64,000 nucleotides of DNA from Rhodoplanes sp. (lineage in GTDB: Bacteria; Pseudomonadota; Alphaproteobacteria; Rhizobiales; Xanthobacteraceae). The stretch spans positions 1 through 64,000 of the forward strand of contig NZ_JACAAX010000012.1 of NCBI RefSeq assembly GCF_013377085.1, given 5' to 3'. A model generated the notes under the pieces. That model worked only from the letters and a program-made list of their open reading frames with translations. It searched no databases and had not been told where the DNA came from. This document shows, piece after piece, positions 25,430-34,225 of this stretch (within the stretch, counting starts at the first letter, position 1; every line of letters starts with the position of its first letter). The position numbers and the translations under genes were made by a program.

Positions 25430-26410
25430 ATGCGTAAGCTTCTCGCCGCCGTCGCCCTGGCCCTGCTGGCCGGGCTCGCGACCGCCGCCGCCCAGACGGG
25501 CGCCCAGCCCGTCGCTTGGCCGACCCGCCAGGTCACCATCGTGGTGCCGTTCACGGCCGGCGGCACCACCGACATGTTCGCCCGCATCTTCGCCAACGCC
25601 ATGCAGCAGAAGACCGGCATGCCCTTCGTGGTGGAGAACCGCGCCGGCGCCGGCGGCAATATCGGCTCGACCGTGGTCGCCCGCGCCGCGAAGGACGGCT
25701 ACACGCTCTTGGTCGGCACGGTGTCGAGCCATTCGATCAACCAGTTCGTCTACAAAAATATGCCGCACGACGTGGAGAAGGATTTTCAGCCGGTGTCGTT
25801 GTTCGCGACCCTGCCGAACCTCCTCGTCGTCAACCCCAAGCTGCCGGTCACCACGGTCGCCGAGCTCGCCGACTACCTGAAGAAGAACCCCGACAAGCTG
25901 GTGTTCGGCTCCTCGGGCGTCGGCGCCTCCAACCACCTCGCCGGCGAGCTGTTCAAGATCCGCACCGGCACGACGATGACCCACGTGCCCTATCGCAGCT
26001 CCAACGAGATCATGAACAACCTGATCGGCGGCCACATCGATCTCGCCTTCGACAACATGACGCTGGCCTGGCCGCAGGCGAAGTCCGGCTCGCTGCGCGC
26101 CATCGCGGTGACCAGCCTCGCGCGCAGCCCGATCGCGCCCGACGTGCCGACCATCGCCGAGACGCTGCCGGGCTTCGACGCCACCTCCTGGCACGGGCTG
26201 TTCGTCCCGACCGGCACGCCGCGTCCGATCGTCGACAAGCTCGCCGCCGACGTGAAGGCGATCTTCTCGACCCCGGAGGTGCAGAAGATGCTGGCCGAGG
26301 TCGGCGCCATCGCGGCGCCCAACACGCCCGAGGAGTTTTCCGCCTTCATCGCGGCCGAGCGCAAGAAGTGGCAGGAGGTCGTCAAGGCCGCCGGCGTCCA
26401 GCAGCCGTGA
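25430..26410 (+). CDS. Tripartite tricarboxylate transporter substrate-binding protein (TctC/Bug)
   Basis: A 326-aa periplasmic binding protein with a signal peptide (residues 1-22, cut near AAAQT). It carries the Bug-family features VPFTAGGTTDMFARI, VVENRAGAGGNIGS, DGYTLLVGT and YRSSNEIMNNLIGGHIDLAFDN. The last is typical of binding a carboxylate ligand without charge contacts. The membrane components TctA and TctB are not encoded nearby, which is common for this expanded family. Divergent from and probably regulated by the GntR protein. Confidence 0.92.
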   Translation: MRKLLAAVALALLAGLATAAAQTGAQPVAWPTRQVTIVVPFTAGGTTDMFARIFANAMQQKTGMPFVVENRAGAGGNIGSTVVARAAKDGYTLLVGTVSSHSINQFVYKNMPHDVEKDFQPVSLFATLPNLLVVNPKLPVTTVAELADYLKKNPDKLVFGSSGVGASNHLAGELFKIRTGTTMTHVPYRSSNEIMNNLIGGHIDLAFDNMTLAWPQAKSGSLRAIAVTSLARSPIAPDVPTIAETLPGFDATSWHGLFVPTGTPRPIVDKLAADVKAIFSTPEVQKMLAEVGAIAAPNTPEEFSAFIAAERKKWQEVVKAAGVQQP

Positions 26411-26437
26411 GGGACGCTCGGTTCACCACCGCTTCGT

Positions 26438-26461
26438 CACCTCTCCCCGCACGCGGGGAGA
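26438..26461. terminator. Hairpin between convergent binding-protein genes
   Basis: CTCTCCCCGC and GCGGGGAGAG flank two bases in the 67-bp gap between two convergent genes. Good candidate for bidirectional termination, though no T-run follows. Confidence 0.5.
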
Positions 26462-26477
26462 GATAAACAGCCTGCCC

Positions 26478-27281
26478 CTACTTCATCTCCGACACCTGGG
26501 CGCCGCGCAGGCCCGCCCGCTCGACGGCGCCGGCGACCAAGCCGCTCGCCTTCACCTCGGCCGTGAAGGTCCGGACGAAATGCAGGCCGGCGTCGCGGTT
26601 CTTGGGGATGGCGATGGCGTGGCGCTCCATGCCCCAGCGGCCGTCGAGCACCTTCGAGCCCGGCACCTTCTCGGCCATCTCGAACAAGGTCGCCTTGTTG
26701 GTGGCGAAGGCGTCGAGCTTTCCGGCCGCCATCATCTCGGCGGCGAGCAGCACGGTCTCGACCCGCACCACCTCGGCGTTCTTCAGCTCGCGCGACAGCA
26801 CGCTGTCGGACGAGCTGCCCGTCGTCACGCCGACCCGCACGCCCTGGGCGTCGACCGTGTCGACGGCCGTCACGGGCGAACCCTTCGGCACCAGATAGCC
26901 GAGCTCGATGTCGAGATAGGCCGGGCCGAAATCCATCACCTTGGCGCGCGCCACCGAGGCGTTGGTAAAGGCGACGTCGACGGCGCCCGAGGTCACTGCC
27001 TCCAACACCTCGGCGTTCTTGGAGAACACCACCGGCTCGTAGGGCACGCCGAGCTTTTCGGCCATCGCCTTGCCGAGCTCGTAGCCGACGCCGCGCGGCG
27101 CACCGCCGTCCTTGCCGGCCAGATAGGAGGTCGGGGTACCGGGGTAGAGGCCGGCGCGCAGCTTGCCGGACGGCGCCAGGATAAGCTTCGCCTCGGGATC
27201 GGCGGCTGCGAGGCCGCCGGTCGCTGCGAGCATCGCGACGGCGACGAAGGATGCGAAGAGTCTGCGGCTGACGAGGGCCAT
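26478..27281 (-). CDS. Amino-acid-type ABC transporter substrate-binding protein
   Basis: A 267-aa solute-binding protein of family 3 (SBP_bac_3). It has a signal peptide (residues 1-27, ending GGLAAADP). Landmarks are GKLRAGLYPG, GVGYELGKAMAEKLG, NAEVLEAVTSGAVDVAFTN, GVRVGVTTGSSSDSVL and KLDAFATNK. The ATG (27279-27281) has an AGGTGAG ribosome site. No permease or ATPase genes are adjacent, so it is either an orphan receptor or works with components elsewhere. Confidence 0.88.
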   Translation of the reverse strand: MALVSRRLFASFVAVAMLAATGGLAAADPEAKLILAPSGKLRAGLYPGTPTSYLAGKDGGAPRGVGYELGKAMAEKLGVPYEPVVFSKNAEVLEAVTSGAVDVAFTNASVARAKVMDFGPAYLDIELGYLVPKGSPVTAVDTVDAQGVRVGVTTGSSSDSVLSRELKNAEVVRVETVLLAAEMMAAGKLDAFATNKATLFEMAEKVPGSKVLDGRWGMERHAIAIPKNRDAGLHFVRTFTAEVKASGLVAGAVERAGLRGAQVSEMK

Positions 27282-27418
27282 GCTGCTCACCTGAGATCGG
27301 CTGCGAAAATCGGCACGCGGGGGGAATTCCGGCGCAGAGCTTCCGCGATCCTGAGCCGTTCCGCAAGCACCTGCGCCGACCATGCCGCGTCGCGCCGAGG
27401 AACCTGCCATGCGGCACG

Positions 27419-27532
27419 AAGCTGCAATTGGTGATCGCCATCACGGCGGGAAACTACATGCAAGCGGGTCAGTGGATGCCGCCGACCGGCGTGCTGCGCG
27501 AGTTCGCCCTGGCCAGCATCGCGGAGCGTTGA
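27419..27532 (+). pseudogene. Remnant of a beta-lactamase-family serine hydrolase (C-terminus)
   Basis: In one plus frame the translation reads LQLVIAITAGNYMQ, then WMPPTGVLREF and ends with a TGA. This pattern resembles the extreme C-terminus of class-C-like serine hydrolases (VVAITAGNY...W.PPT.VLRE). Nothing recognisable is left upstream, so only about 37 codons of the old gene survive. Assignment rests on this short motif. Confidence 0.5.
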
Positions 27533-27539
27533 AACCGTC

Positions 27540-28178
27540 TCAATTCGAGCCGGTCAACTCCTGCGCGATCGCCTGTTGCACCTGGGCGCGCGCGGCCATC
27601 CGGGCGCGATGCGCGATCACGCCGGGGATGCGGGCCGGATCGACGCCGTCGTCCTCGAGCCATTGCGCCAGCGTGAACAGATACGGGTCGGCGATGCTGT
27701 AGCGCTCGCCCATCACCCACGGGCCTCGCAGCATGCGGGTCTCGATCAGCTCATAGCAGGCGCCGACCGAGTCCGGCACCTTGCGCTGCATGTCGGCGAA
27801 GGACGACTCTTCATAGGCCCAGCGATGGCCGCGCATCCGGTGCGCGTGGGCGACGTGCAGCGTCGAACACAGATAGCAGTTGAATGCCTGCAACTCGGCG
27901 AAGGCGAACGGGTCGTCGAGCGGCGCCAGTTGCGCCTGCGGAAAACTCTGCGCGATGAAGGCCAGCATCGCCGGGGTTTCGGTCAGCACGCCGCGCGGCG
28001 TCGCCAGCGCCGGCACCCGTGCTTTCGGGTTGATGGCGAGATAGTCGGCCGACTGCTGCTGGGTGGTGGCCAACGCGATGCGGTGCAGGTCGTAATCCGC
28101 CCCGGCATCTTCCAGCGCGATGTGCGAAGCCAGGGAACAGGTGTGCGCCGCGTAGTAGAGCGTGAACATCGGATGCAT
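27540..28178 (-). CDS. Glutathione S-transferase family protein
   Basis: A 212-aa GST with the N-terminal motif TLYYAAHTCSLASHIALEDA, where a Cys-Ser pair occupies the active-site region as in bacterial beta-class enzymes. NPKARVPALATPRGVLTETPAM forms the glutathione site. The C-terminal domain includes ERYSIADPYLFTLAQWLED, the conserved Asp-capping helix. Two starts are possible (ATG at 28176 or three codons later). Flanking regions on both sides hold gene remnants. Confidence 0.9.
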   Translation of the reverse strand: MHPMFTLYYAAHTCSLASHIALEDAGADYDLHRIALATTQQQSADYLAINPKARVPALATPRGVLTETPAMLAFIAQSFPQAQLAPLDDPFAFAELQAFNCYLCSTLHVAHAHRMRGHRWAYEESSFADMQRKVPDSVGACYELIETRMLRGPWVMGERYSIADPYLFTLAQWLEDDGVDPARIPGVIAHRARMAARAQVQQAIAQELTGSN

Positions 28179-28467
28179 CTGGGGTTCGGTCGAGGGGCGT
28201 CGTCCGCCACCCTATCAGCGGTTTGCGCGACGACAAGCACTGGCTGGATCGCATGGTCGGGCTGGCGCGGGTCTATTCCGCGACCGCCACGGCAGGACTA
28301 CGGCAGCGCCCGCCGCCGCCTGCAGCAGGGCAAACAGACCGATACGACGGGGCGCCGCACCTCCGTTGCCGGACCCGTGAATTGCGAGGCGGGGCCGAAG
28401 CGGTAACTTGGTACGCTGCCCCGGCCGACGGATCGGCGGCCGCACAGGGCCGGCACGGAGACGACGC
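28179..28467. other. Intergenic stretch without identifiable gene
   Basis: About 290 bases between the GST gene and the DUF1254 pseudogene. Two short open segments on the plus strand (for example RDDKHWLDRMVGLARVYS near 28225) read as protein-like but change frame after about 30 codons. I cannot identify a family, so it may be another degraded gene. Confidence 0.4.
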
Positions 28468-29024
28468 ATGCTGACGAAACGCGATCTTCTGTGAACCGCC
28501 GCGCTCGGCGCGCTCGCCGGGTCCACGCTGGCGGCCGGATCCGTGCAGGCGCGGCCGCCGGGCCGCTCGGGCTTCTTCAAGGCCAGGGACATCGCCGAGG
28601 CCGGCCTCATCTACGGCCTGCCGATCGTGATGAATTACGGCGTCATGCACGAGTTCGCGGTCGACACGGCGTCGCCGCAGTTCAAGGCGCCGTTCAACCA
28701 GCTCCACAACGAGGCGCGTCTTCACCTGGCAACACACGACCGTCGTCACGCCAAACAGCGACACGCCCAATTCCAGTGTCTGGATGGATCTGCGCGCCGA
28801 GCCGATGGTGCTGTCGGTGCCGGCCGTCGATCCCAGGCGCTGCTACGCGGTCCAGCTCTGCGACGGCAACACCTACAATTTCGGGTATGCCGGCACGCGG
28901 CCCGACGCCGATGCGGGCGAGCTGCTCGCGGACGCAGATCTCGTCCGGGCTCGCCGGCGCGAACTGCAAGGCGAAGTCGAGGAATTCGAAGAAATTCCGC
29001 TTCACCGGTCGCGCCCGCGCATGA
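28468..29024 (+). pseudogene. Broken DUF1254 domain gene
   Basis: The start encodes MLTKRDLL then a TGA (28492-28494) where TGG would be expected, followed in the same frame by TAALGALAGSTLAAGSVQA, a signal peptide. The DUF1254 pattern then runs through YGLPIVMNYGVMHEF and FKAPFNQLHNEAR, shifts frame near 28721, and continues as VVTPNSDTPNSSVWMDLRAE and DGNTYNFGYAGTR. Further on the frame shifts again and the gene stops far short of the family's full length, running into a dispersed repeat at about 29016. At least one nonsense change, two frameshifts and a 3' truncation make it non-functional. Confidence 0.88.
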
Positions 29025-29080
29025 CGGTTCCTATGCATGGCAAGCGATGTGTGCATGCCGTAGCCCGCGCGCGGGGAGAG
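29016..29080. repeat. Dispersed repeat arm shared with 48572-48635
   Basis: The segment GCATGGCAAGCGATGTGTGC, followed by AT, one variable base and CCGTAGC, ends in a GC-rich CGCGGGGAGAGG. It matches the right arm of the MITE-like element near 48.6 kb almost base for base. Here only one arm is present, and it joins the truncated end of the DUF1254 pseudogene. Confidence 0.8.
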
Positions 29081-29110
29081 GCTTTTGGGACGGCGCCCCG
29101 AGCAAACCCG

Positions 29111-29902
29111 TCACGCCCCCGAAAAATCCGGCTTGCGCTTCTCCATGAAGGCGCGGCGGCCTTCGACATAGTCCTGGCTCTCGAAGCAGGCGTGCACCAG
29201 GGCGGCGCAGCGCCCGAGGTCCCGGGCCGACTCGTCCTTCAAAGCCTCGCCGATCGCCACCTTGGCGGCCGCGATGGTGAGTGGCGCGTTGTCGGCGATC
29301 ATGCCGGCATAGTCGCGCACATAGGTGTCGAGATCGTCCTGCGGCACCGACCGGTTGACCAGGCCCATCTGGTGCGCCTCGGCGGCCGAGAACTGCCGGG
29401 CCGTGAAGAGGATCTCCTTGGCGAAGGCGGGGCCGACCAGGTCGACCAGCTTCTTCAGCCCCGCATAGGCGTAGCCGAGCCCGAGCTTGGCGGCCGGCAC
29501 GGCGAAGCGGGAGTTGTCGGAGCAGATGCGCAGGTCGCAGCACACCGCCAGCGCGACGCCACCGCCCAGGCAGTAGCCGCGGATCATCGCCAGCGTCGGC
29601 TTGGGGAACTCGTAGAGCAGCGTCGAGGCGCGATCGACGGCGGCGTTGTAGCGTTCGTAGGCGTCGGTATTGGCGCGCTCGTCCTCGAACCTGGAGATGT
29701 CGGCGCCCGACACGAAGGCTTTTCCGCCGGCGCCGGTGAGCACCACGACCCGCACGGCGGGGTTGTGGGCGAAGCCCTCCAGGATGGTCCCGGCCGCCTC
29801 CCACATGTCGAGCGAGACGGCGTTGTGCCGCTCCGGATTGTTGAAGGTCAGCGTGCCGATGCCGTCCTCGATCGTGGCCAGCATCTTGTCGGTCTGCGTC
29901 AT
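29111..29902 (-). CDS. Crotonase-family protein without the catalytic glutamates
   Basis: A 263-aa enoyl-CoA hydratase/isomerase-like protein. The CoA-binding and oxyanion-hole parts are kept (SGADISRFE near 65-73; GYCLGGGVALAVCCDLRI near 109-126). The two glutamates that activate water in true hydratases are replaced by Ala117 (CELAM becomes VALAV) and Ala137 (QPE becomes VPA). Hydration is therefore unlikely, and another crotonase reaction such as hydrolysis, isomerisation or decarboxylation is possible. The start ATG is near 29902. It lies downstream of a CoA-transferase gene on the same strand, suggesting a shared acyl-CoA pathway. Confidence 0.88.
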   Translation of the reverse strand: MTQTDKMLATIEDGIGTLTFNNPERHNAVSLDMWEAAGTILEGFAHNPAVRVVVLTGAGGKAFVSGADISRFEDERANTDAYERYNAAVDRASTLLYEFPKPTLAMIRGYCLGGGVALAVCCDLRICSDNSRFAVPAAKLGLGYAYAGLKKLVDLVGPAFAKEILFTARQFSAAEAHQMGLVNRSVPQDDLDTYVRDYAGMIADNAPLTIAAAKVAIGEALKDESARDLGRCAALVHACFESQDYVEGRRAFMEKRKPDFSGA

Positions 29903-29947
29903 CGTCTCCCCCGTTCCGGCACCGGCCGGACTCCTGCAAAGCATTCA

Positions 29948-30090
29948 TTCACCCTCCCCTGGAGGGGGAGGGTCGGGGCGCGCCACCGGCGCGCTCCGGG
30001 GTGGGGTGAAGCCGCAAGCTCGGCTTCGCCGATCACCCCCTCCCGACCGGCCTGCGGCCGGCCGACCTCCCCCCTCCAGGGGGAGGTGAA
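29948..30090. repeat. Large palindromic repeat, inverted copy of 53003-53146
   Basis: The outer arms TTCACCCTCCCCTGGAGGGG and CCCCTCCAGGGGGAGGTGAA enclose GGGTGGGGTGAAGCCGCAAG and CTCGGCTTCGCCGATCACCC. The same blocks occur in the opposite orientation at 53003-53146. It separates the CoA-transferase and crotonase genes. Confidence 0.8.
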
Positions 30091-30116
30091 GAAGCGGATC
30101 GCCGGCGCCGTCCCTC

Positions 30117-31307
30117 TCAGATCGCCCGCGCGACGCGCAGGGCCGAAATCTCCTCGGCGCTGAAGCCGAACTCGTGAAGAATCTCGTCGTTGTGCTCGCC
30201 GCGCGCCGGCGGCGGGCTCGCCAGCCGGTTCGGCGTGCGCGACAGGGCGAAGGGCTGGTCGACCAGCGCGAGCGGCGACTCGGCGCCCTCGACCGGCCGG
30301 GCGATGCCGAGATGGCGCACCTGGGGGTCGCCGAACACCTTGTCGATGGTCAGGATCGGCCCGCACGGCACGCCGGCCTGGTTGAGCTTGTCCACCCAGT
30401 CGGCACTGGTCGCCTGCCGGGTGCGGGCCGTGATCGCGGCGTTGAGGGCGACCCGGTTCCTCGAGCGCGCCGCACCGCCGGCATAGTCCGGGTTGTCGAG
30501 GAGCTCCGGCGCACCCAGCGCGTGGCACAGCCGCTCCCAGGTGGCGTGCCCGGCGGTGGCGATGTTGATGTAGCCGTCGGCGGTCTGAAACACCCCGGTC
30601 GGGATCGAGGTCGGGTGGTCGTTGCCGGCCTGCCGGGCCACCTCGCCCTTGACCAGCCAGCGCGCCGCCTGGAAGTCGAGCATGAAGATCTGGGCCTGCA
30701 GCAGCGAGGTCTCGACGCCCTGGCCCTCGCCCGACACCTCGCGCTCCAGGAGCGCCACCAGGATGCCCATGGCGCAGAACAGCCCCGCCGTGAGGTCGGC
30801 GATCGGGATGCCGACCCGCACCGGCCCCTGCCCGGGCAGCCCGGTGATCGACATCAGGCCGCCCAGCCCCTGGGCGATCTGGTCGAAGCCCGGTCGCCCC
30901 GCATAGGGCCCGGTCTGGCCGAAGCCCGAGATGCTGGCATAGACCAACCGCCGGTTGACGGTTCGCAACGTCGGATAGTCGATCCCCAGCCGCTCCTTCA
31001 CGTCGGGACGGAAGTTTTCCACCACCACGTCGGCCTTGGCGGCGAGGCGGCGGAACGCCGCGAGCCCCGCCTCCGATTTGAGGTCGAGGGTCAGTGCACG
31101 CTTGTTGCGGTGCAGGTTCTTGAAGTCCGGCCCGTCGCGCGGACCACCCATGTCCTCGCCGATGGCGAGATGGGCCGGGGTCTCGATCTTGACGACGTTG
31201 GCGCCCCAGTCGGCGAGCTGGCGCACCGCCGTCGGTCCCGCCCGCACCCGGGTCAGATCCAGCACCGTGAACCGGGACAGGGCCGTCGAGGCCTGCTGGT
31301 GCGGCAT
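30117..31307 (-). CDS. CaiB/BaiF family CoA-transferase
   Basis: A 396-aa family III CoA-transferase that moves CoA between carboxylic acids through a covalent aspartyl intermediate. Typical segments are VLDLTRVRAGPTAVRQLADWGA (start of the Rossmann part), VVENFRPDVKERLGIDY, and GFDQIAQGLGG, whose Asp is the likely catalytic residue. GIPIADLTAGLFCAMGI and the C-terminal GVPCGPILTIDKVFGDPQV complete the pattern. The ATG at 31305-31307 is used. Probably co-transcribed with the crotonase gene downstream. The natural acid substrate cannot be told. Confidence 0.93.
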   Translation of the reverse strand: MPHQQASTALSRFTVLDLTRVRAGPTAVRQLADWGANVVKIETPAHLAIGEDMGGPRDGPDFKNLHRNKRALTLDLKSEAGLAAFRRLAAKADVVVENFRPDVKERLGIDYPTLRTVNRRLVYASISGFGQTGPYAGRPGFDQIAQGLGGLMSITGLPGQGPVRVGIPIADLTAGLFCAMGILVALLEREVSGEGQGVETSLLQAQIFMLDFQAARWLVKGEVARQAGNDHPTSIPTGVFQTADGYINIATAGHATWERLCHALGAPELLDNPDYAGGAARSRNRVALNAAITARTRQATSADWVDKLNQAGVPCGPILTIDKVFGDPQVRHLGIARPVEGAESPLALVDQPFALSRTPNRLASPPPARGEHNDEILHEFGFSAEEISALRVARAI

Positions 31308-31562
31308 TCGCGAGCTCTCCGTCACGTGTCGCGGCGACCTGGAGCGTTCTCGAACGAAGAACGCGCCCTGGCCGCCGCGGCGCAGACCATCCCCGATGCC
31401 GCGGCCCTTGTCCACCGTCGCGCCGCGCCGGCGGGCGGCACGGCCGGGCGATACGGCCGCAGGCCGGGCGCTCGCCTTCGCGCCGGCGTTCTGTTAGAGG
31501 CGTGCGGTCGCGTCCGGGGCGCGGCGGCCCGTCCTCATCCTGCAGGAGTGCCAGGACCCAGC

Positions 31563-32591
31563 ATGTACGATCGGCTGCGCGTGGCCTCGGAGGCCTTCGA
31601 CCGAAAAATCGGCTGGCACCGTGTCGGCTTCCTGGTGAGCCTCGCCGTCATCGTCGCGGCCGCCGTGGTGCTCTGGCGGATGCTGCACGGCATCGACCTG
31701 CACGAGGTGATCGAGGCGCTGCGGGCCATCTCCTGGCGCGACATCCTGCTGGCAGCCGGCTTCGTCGCCGCCGGTTATTTCACCCTGACCTTCTACGACG
31801 TCTTCGCGCTGCACGCGATCGGCCGCGGCGACATCTCCTACCGGGTCGCCGCGCTCGCCGGGTTCACCAGCTACGCGGTCGGCCACAATGTCGGGGCGAG
31901 CGCCTTCACGGGCGGCGCGGTGCGCTACCGCATCTACTCGCTGCACGGGCTGTCGGCCATCGAGGTGGCCAAGGTGTGCTTCGTCGCCGGCTTCACCTTC
32001 TGGCTCGGCAACGCCACCGTGCTGGGGCTGGGCATCGCCCACGCTCCGGAGGCCGCCTCCGCCATCAACCAGGCGCCGACCTGGATCAACCGCGGCCTGG
32101 CGATCCTGACCCTGCTGGCGCTCGCCACCTATGTGGGCTGGGTGTGGCGGACCCCGCGGGTGATCGGGCGGAGCAACTGGGAGGTGACGCTGCCGGGCGG
32201 GCCGCTGACGCTCCTGCAGATCGGCATCGGAATCGTCGATCTCGCCTGCTGCGCCGCCGCCATGTACATGCTGGTGCCGCACGAGCCGTATATCGGATTC
32301 GTCACCGTGGCCGTGATCTTCGTCGCGGCCACCCTGCTCGGCTTCGCCAGCCATTCGCCGGGCGGGCTCGGGGTGTTCGACGCAGCCATGCTGGTGGCGC
32401 TCTGGCAGTACGACAAGGAGCAGCTCCTGGCCGGGCTGCTGCTGTTCCGGCTGCTGTACTATCTGGTCCCGTTCGCGCTGGCGCTCGGGATCCTCGGCGG
32501 CCGCGAGATCTGGCTCGGGGTCCAGCGCTCGCGCGCGGCGGCGGCTCACGCCCGGCCGGCCGGCGAGCGCAAGAAGCACCGCCCCGGCTGA
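31563..32591 (+). CDS. UPF0104/LPG-synthase-type integral membrane protein
   Basis: A 342-aa polytopic inner-membrane protein with about eight helices, resembling the flippase-like transmembrane region of lysylphosphatidylglycerol synthases (UPF0104, AglD/MprF N-terminal domain). Family hallmarks are GHNVGASAFTGGAVRYRIYS near residue 105 and SHSPGGLGVFDAAML near residue 265. The cytoplasmic aminoacyl-transferase domain of full MprF is absent, so it may flip or transport a lipid rather than modify it. The start ATG is at 31563-31565. The gene is divergent from the CoA-transferase and 58 bp upstream of phoR. Confidence 0.88.
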   Translation: MYDRLRVASEAFDRKIGWHRVGFLVSLAVIVAAAVVLWRMLHGIDLHEVIEALRAISWRDILLAAGFVAAGYFTLTFYDVFALHAIGRGDISYRVAALAGFTSYAVGHNVGASAFTGGAVRYRIYSLHGLSAIEVAKVCFVAGFTFWLGNATVLGLGIAHAPEAASAINQAPTWINRGLAILTLLALATYVGWVWRTPRVIGRSNWEVTLPGGPLTLLQIGIGIVDLACCAAAMYMLVPHEPYIGFVTVAVIFVAATLLGFASHSPGGLGVFDAAMLVALWQYDKEQLLAGLLLFRLLYYLVPFALALGILGGREIWLGVQRSRAAAAHARPAGERKKHRPG

Positions 32592-32649
32592 CCGCGACGA
32601 CGGCCAGTCGCGGCAGACCGGCACGACGGCTTTCAGGAACGGCGGCGGC

Positions 32650-34005
32650 ATGACGTTCGCGCAGGACGATCAGGGAGCTTGGGGGCAGGCACGCCGGCAG
32701 GTCGCAACGATCGCGGCCGGTCTCCGGCGCGTGCGGCTCGTGCTCCCGGCGGCGGCCATCGCACTCGCGACGGCCGTGCTGGCCGGCGAGATCCGCGTCG
32801 TCCCGGCCGTGATCGTCTTCGCAGCGATCACGCTCGGCGTGCTGCTCGACATTCGCCGCGCGGCGGCCGCCCGCGGGGCCGGGGCCGAGGTGCTCGGCCG
32901 ACGCGGCGATGCCGACGACCTGGTGGTCGACGCCGCCATCGCGGGCGTGCCCGACCCGGTGATCGTGCTGGAGCGCGGCGGCCTGGTGCGGGCCTTCAAC
33001 CGGCGCGCCGTCGAGGTGGCGCCGGCCCTCGCCACCGCCCGCCCGCTGTCCTTCGCGCTGCGCCATCCGGGCGTGCTGGAGGCGGTGCGCCGCGCCGCCG
33101 AGGAGGGCGGCACGGTGCGGACCGAGATGTTCCAGCGGGTGCCGGCGGAACGCTGGTGGGAAGCCGTGATCGCCCCGGTGCGGTTGCCGGCCGGGCCCGA
33201 CCCGCGCAACGGCGAGCGCCTGCTGCTGGTCGCCTTCCACGACCTGACGCCGCTGCGCCGCTCCGAGCAGATGCGGGCCGATTTCATCGCCAATGCCAGT
33301 CACGAGCTGCGCACCCCGCTCGCCTCGCTGTCCGGCTTCATCGACACGCTGCAGGGCCCGGCCCGCGCCGACACGGCGGCGCGCGAAAAATTCCTCGGCA
33401 TCATGCGGGCACAGGCGAGCCGCATGGCGCGGCTGATCGACGACCTCCTGTCGCTGTCGCGCATCGAGCTCAAGGCCCATGTCCGGCCGGAAAGCCCGGT
33501 CGACCTCGTGCTGCTGCTGCGCCAGGTGGCCGACGGGCTGCAGCCGATCGCCGGCGAGCGCGGCGTCGCCATCGCGTTCGACCCGCCGCCCGAGCCCGTC
33601 ACCGTGGCGGGGGACCGGGACGAGCTTCTCCGCGCCTTCGAGAACCTGGTCGAGAACGCCCTGAAATACGGCGCCAGCGGCGGCCGGGTGGAGCTCGCCA
33701 TCCTGCGCGAGCCGGGCCTGCAAGGCACCGAGGTCGCCGTCTCGGTGCGAGACTACGGTCCGGGCATCGCGCCGGAGCATCTGCCGCGCCTGACCGAGCG
33801 CTTCTACCGGGCCGACGTCGCCGAAAGCCGCGCCCAGGGTGGCACCGGGCTCGGCCTCGCGCTGGTCAAGCACATCCTGCAGCGCCATCGCGGCCGCCTC
33901 GGGATCGACAGCACGCCCGGCGCCGGGGCGACCTTCACGGTCCGCCTGCCGATTGTGACAGGATCGCCGTCTGCGACTAGAATTGACGGTATTTCAGCGT
34001 CTTAG
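32650..34005 (+). CDS. phoR: PhoR, phosphate regulon sensor histidine kinase
   Basis: A 451-aa sensor kinase. One or two membrane helices lie near residues 28-70, followed by a PAS-like region (about 95-200). The HisKA domain has the phospho-acceptor His218 in FIANASHELRTPLASLSG. The ATPase domain contains N-box ENLVENALKYG, G1 DYGPGIAPEH and G2 GGTGLGLALVKH. It phosphorylates PhoB under phosphate limitation. The stop is immediately followed by the Pho box for pstS, and the whole phoR-pst-phoU-phoB order is the standard alphaproteobacterial one. Confidence 0.96.
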   Translation: MTFAQDDQGAWGQARRQVATIAAGLRRVRLVLPAAAIALATAVLAGEIRVVPAVIVFAAITLGVLLDIRRAAAARGAGAEVLGRRGDADDLVVDAAIAGVPDPVIVLERGGLVRAFNRRAVEVAPALATARPLSFALRHPGVLEAVRRAAEEGGTVRTEMFQRVPAERWWEAVIAPVRLPAGPDPRNGERLLLVAFHDLTPLRRSEQMRADFIANASHELRTPLASLSGFIDTLQGPARADTAAREKFLGIMRAQASRMARLIDDLLSLSRIELKAHVRPESPVDLVLLLRQVADGLQPIAGERGVAIAFDPPPEPVTVAGDRDELLRAFENLVENALKYGASGGRVELAILREPGLQGTEVAVSVRDYGPGIAPEHLPRLTERFYRADVAESRAQGGTGLGLALVKHILQRHRGRLGIDSTPGAGATFTVRLPIVTGSPSATRIDGISAS

Positions 34006-34006
34006 A

Positions 34007-34024
34007 CTGTCATCCAACTGTCAT
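34007..34024 (+). promoter_or_regulatory. Pho box upstream of pstS
   Basis: CTGTCATCCAACTGTCAT consists of two exact CTGTCAT half-sites at 11-bp spacing, the consensus PhoB binding site. It begins one base after the phoR stop. A weaker third half-site (GCTCATA) follows in phase at 34030-34036. This predicts phosphate-starvation induction of the pst operon. Confidence 0.92.
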
Positions 34025-34225
34025 TAATTGCTCATAGAACAGTGACCGGCCCGGCGTAAGACAAGCCGTGCTGTCGACCGGTGGTCGTGCCCCCGCGTAT
34101 GGCCGGCCGACAGTCGAGACCGTGTGGGCGGGACTGAGCCCGCCACCGACGATCCAGCGAACGGGCGGACCGGCGACGCAGGCGAGGCCTGCCCCGGACG
34201 GTTCGTTTTCGACAGGAGAGACCCC

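Noticed and set aside
28721-30163. Long plus-strand frame starting in the DUF1254 remnant and continuing past 30 kb
   Set aside because: Only the part to about 29024 is related to DUF1254. The rest is antisense to the crotonase gene and an intergenic repeat.
34124-34225. N-terminal extension of PstS from an upstream ATG
   Set aside because: It would place 34 hydrophilic residues ahead of the signal peptide. The TTG at 34226 has a good ribosome site.
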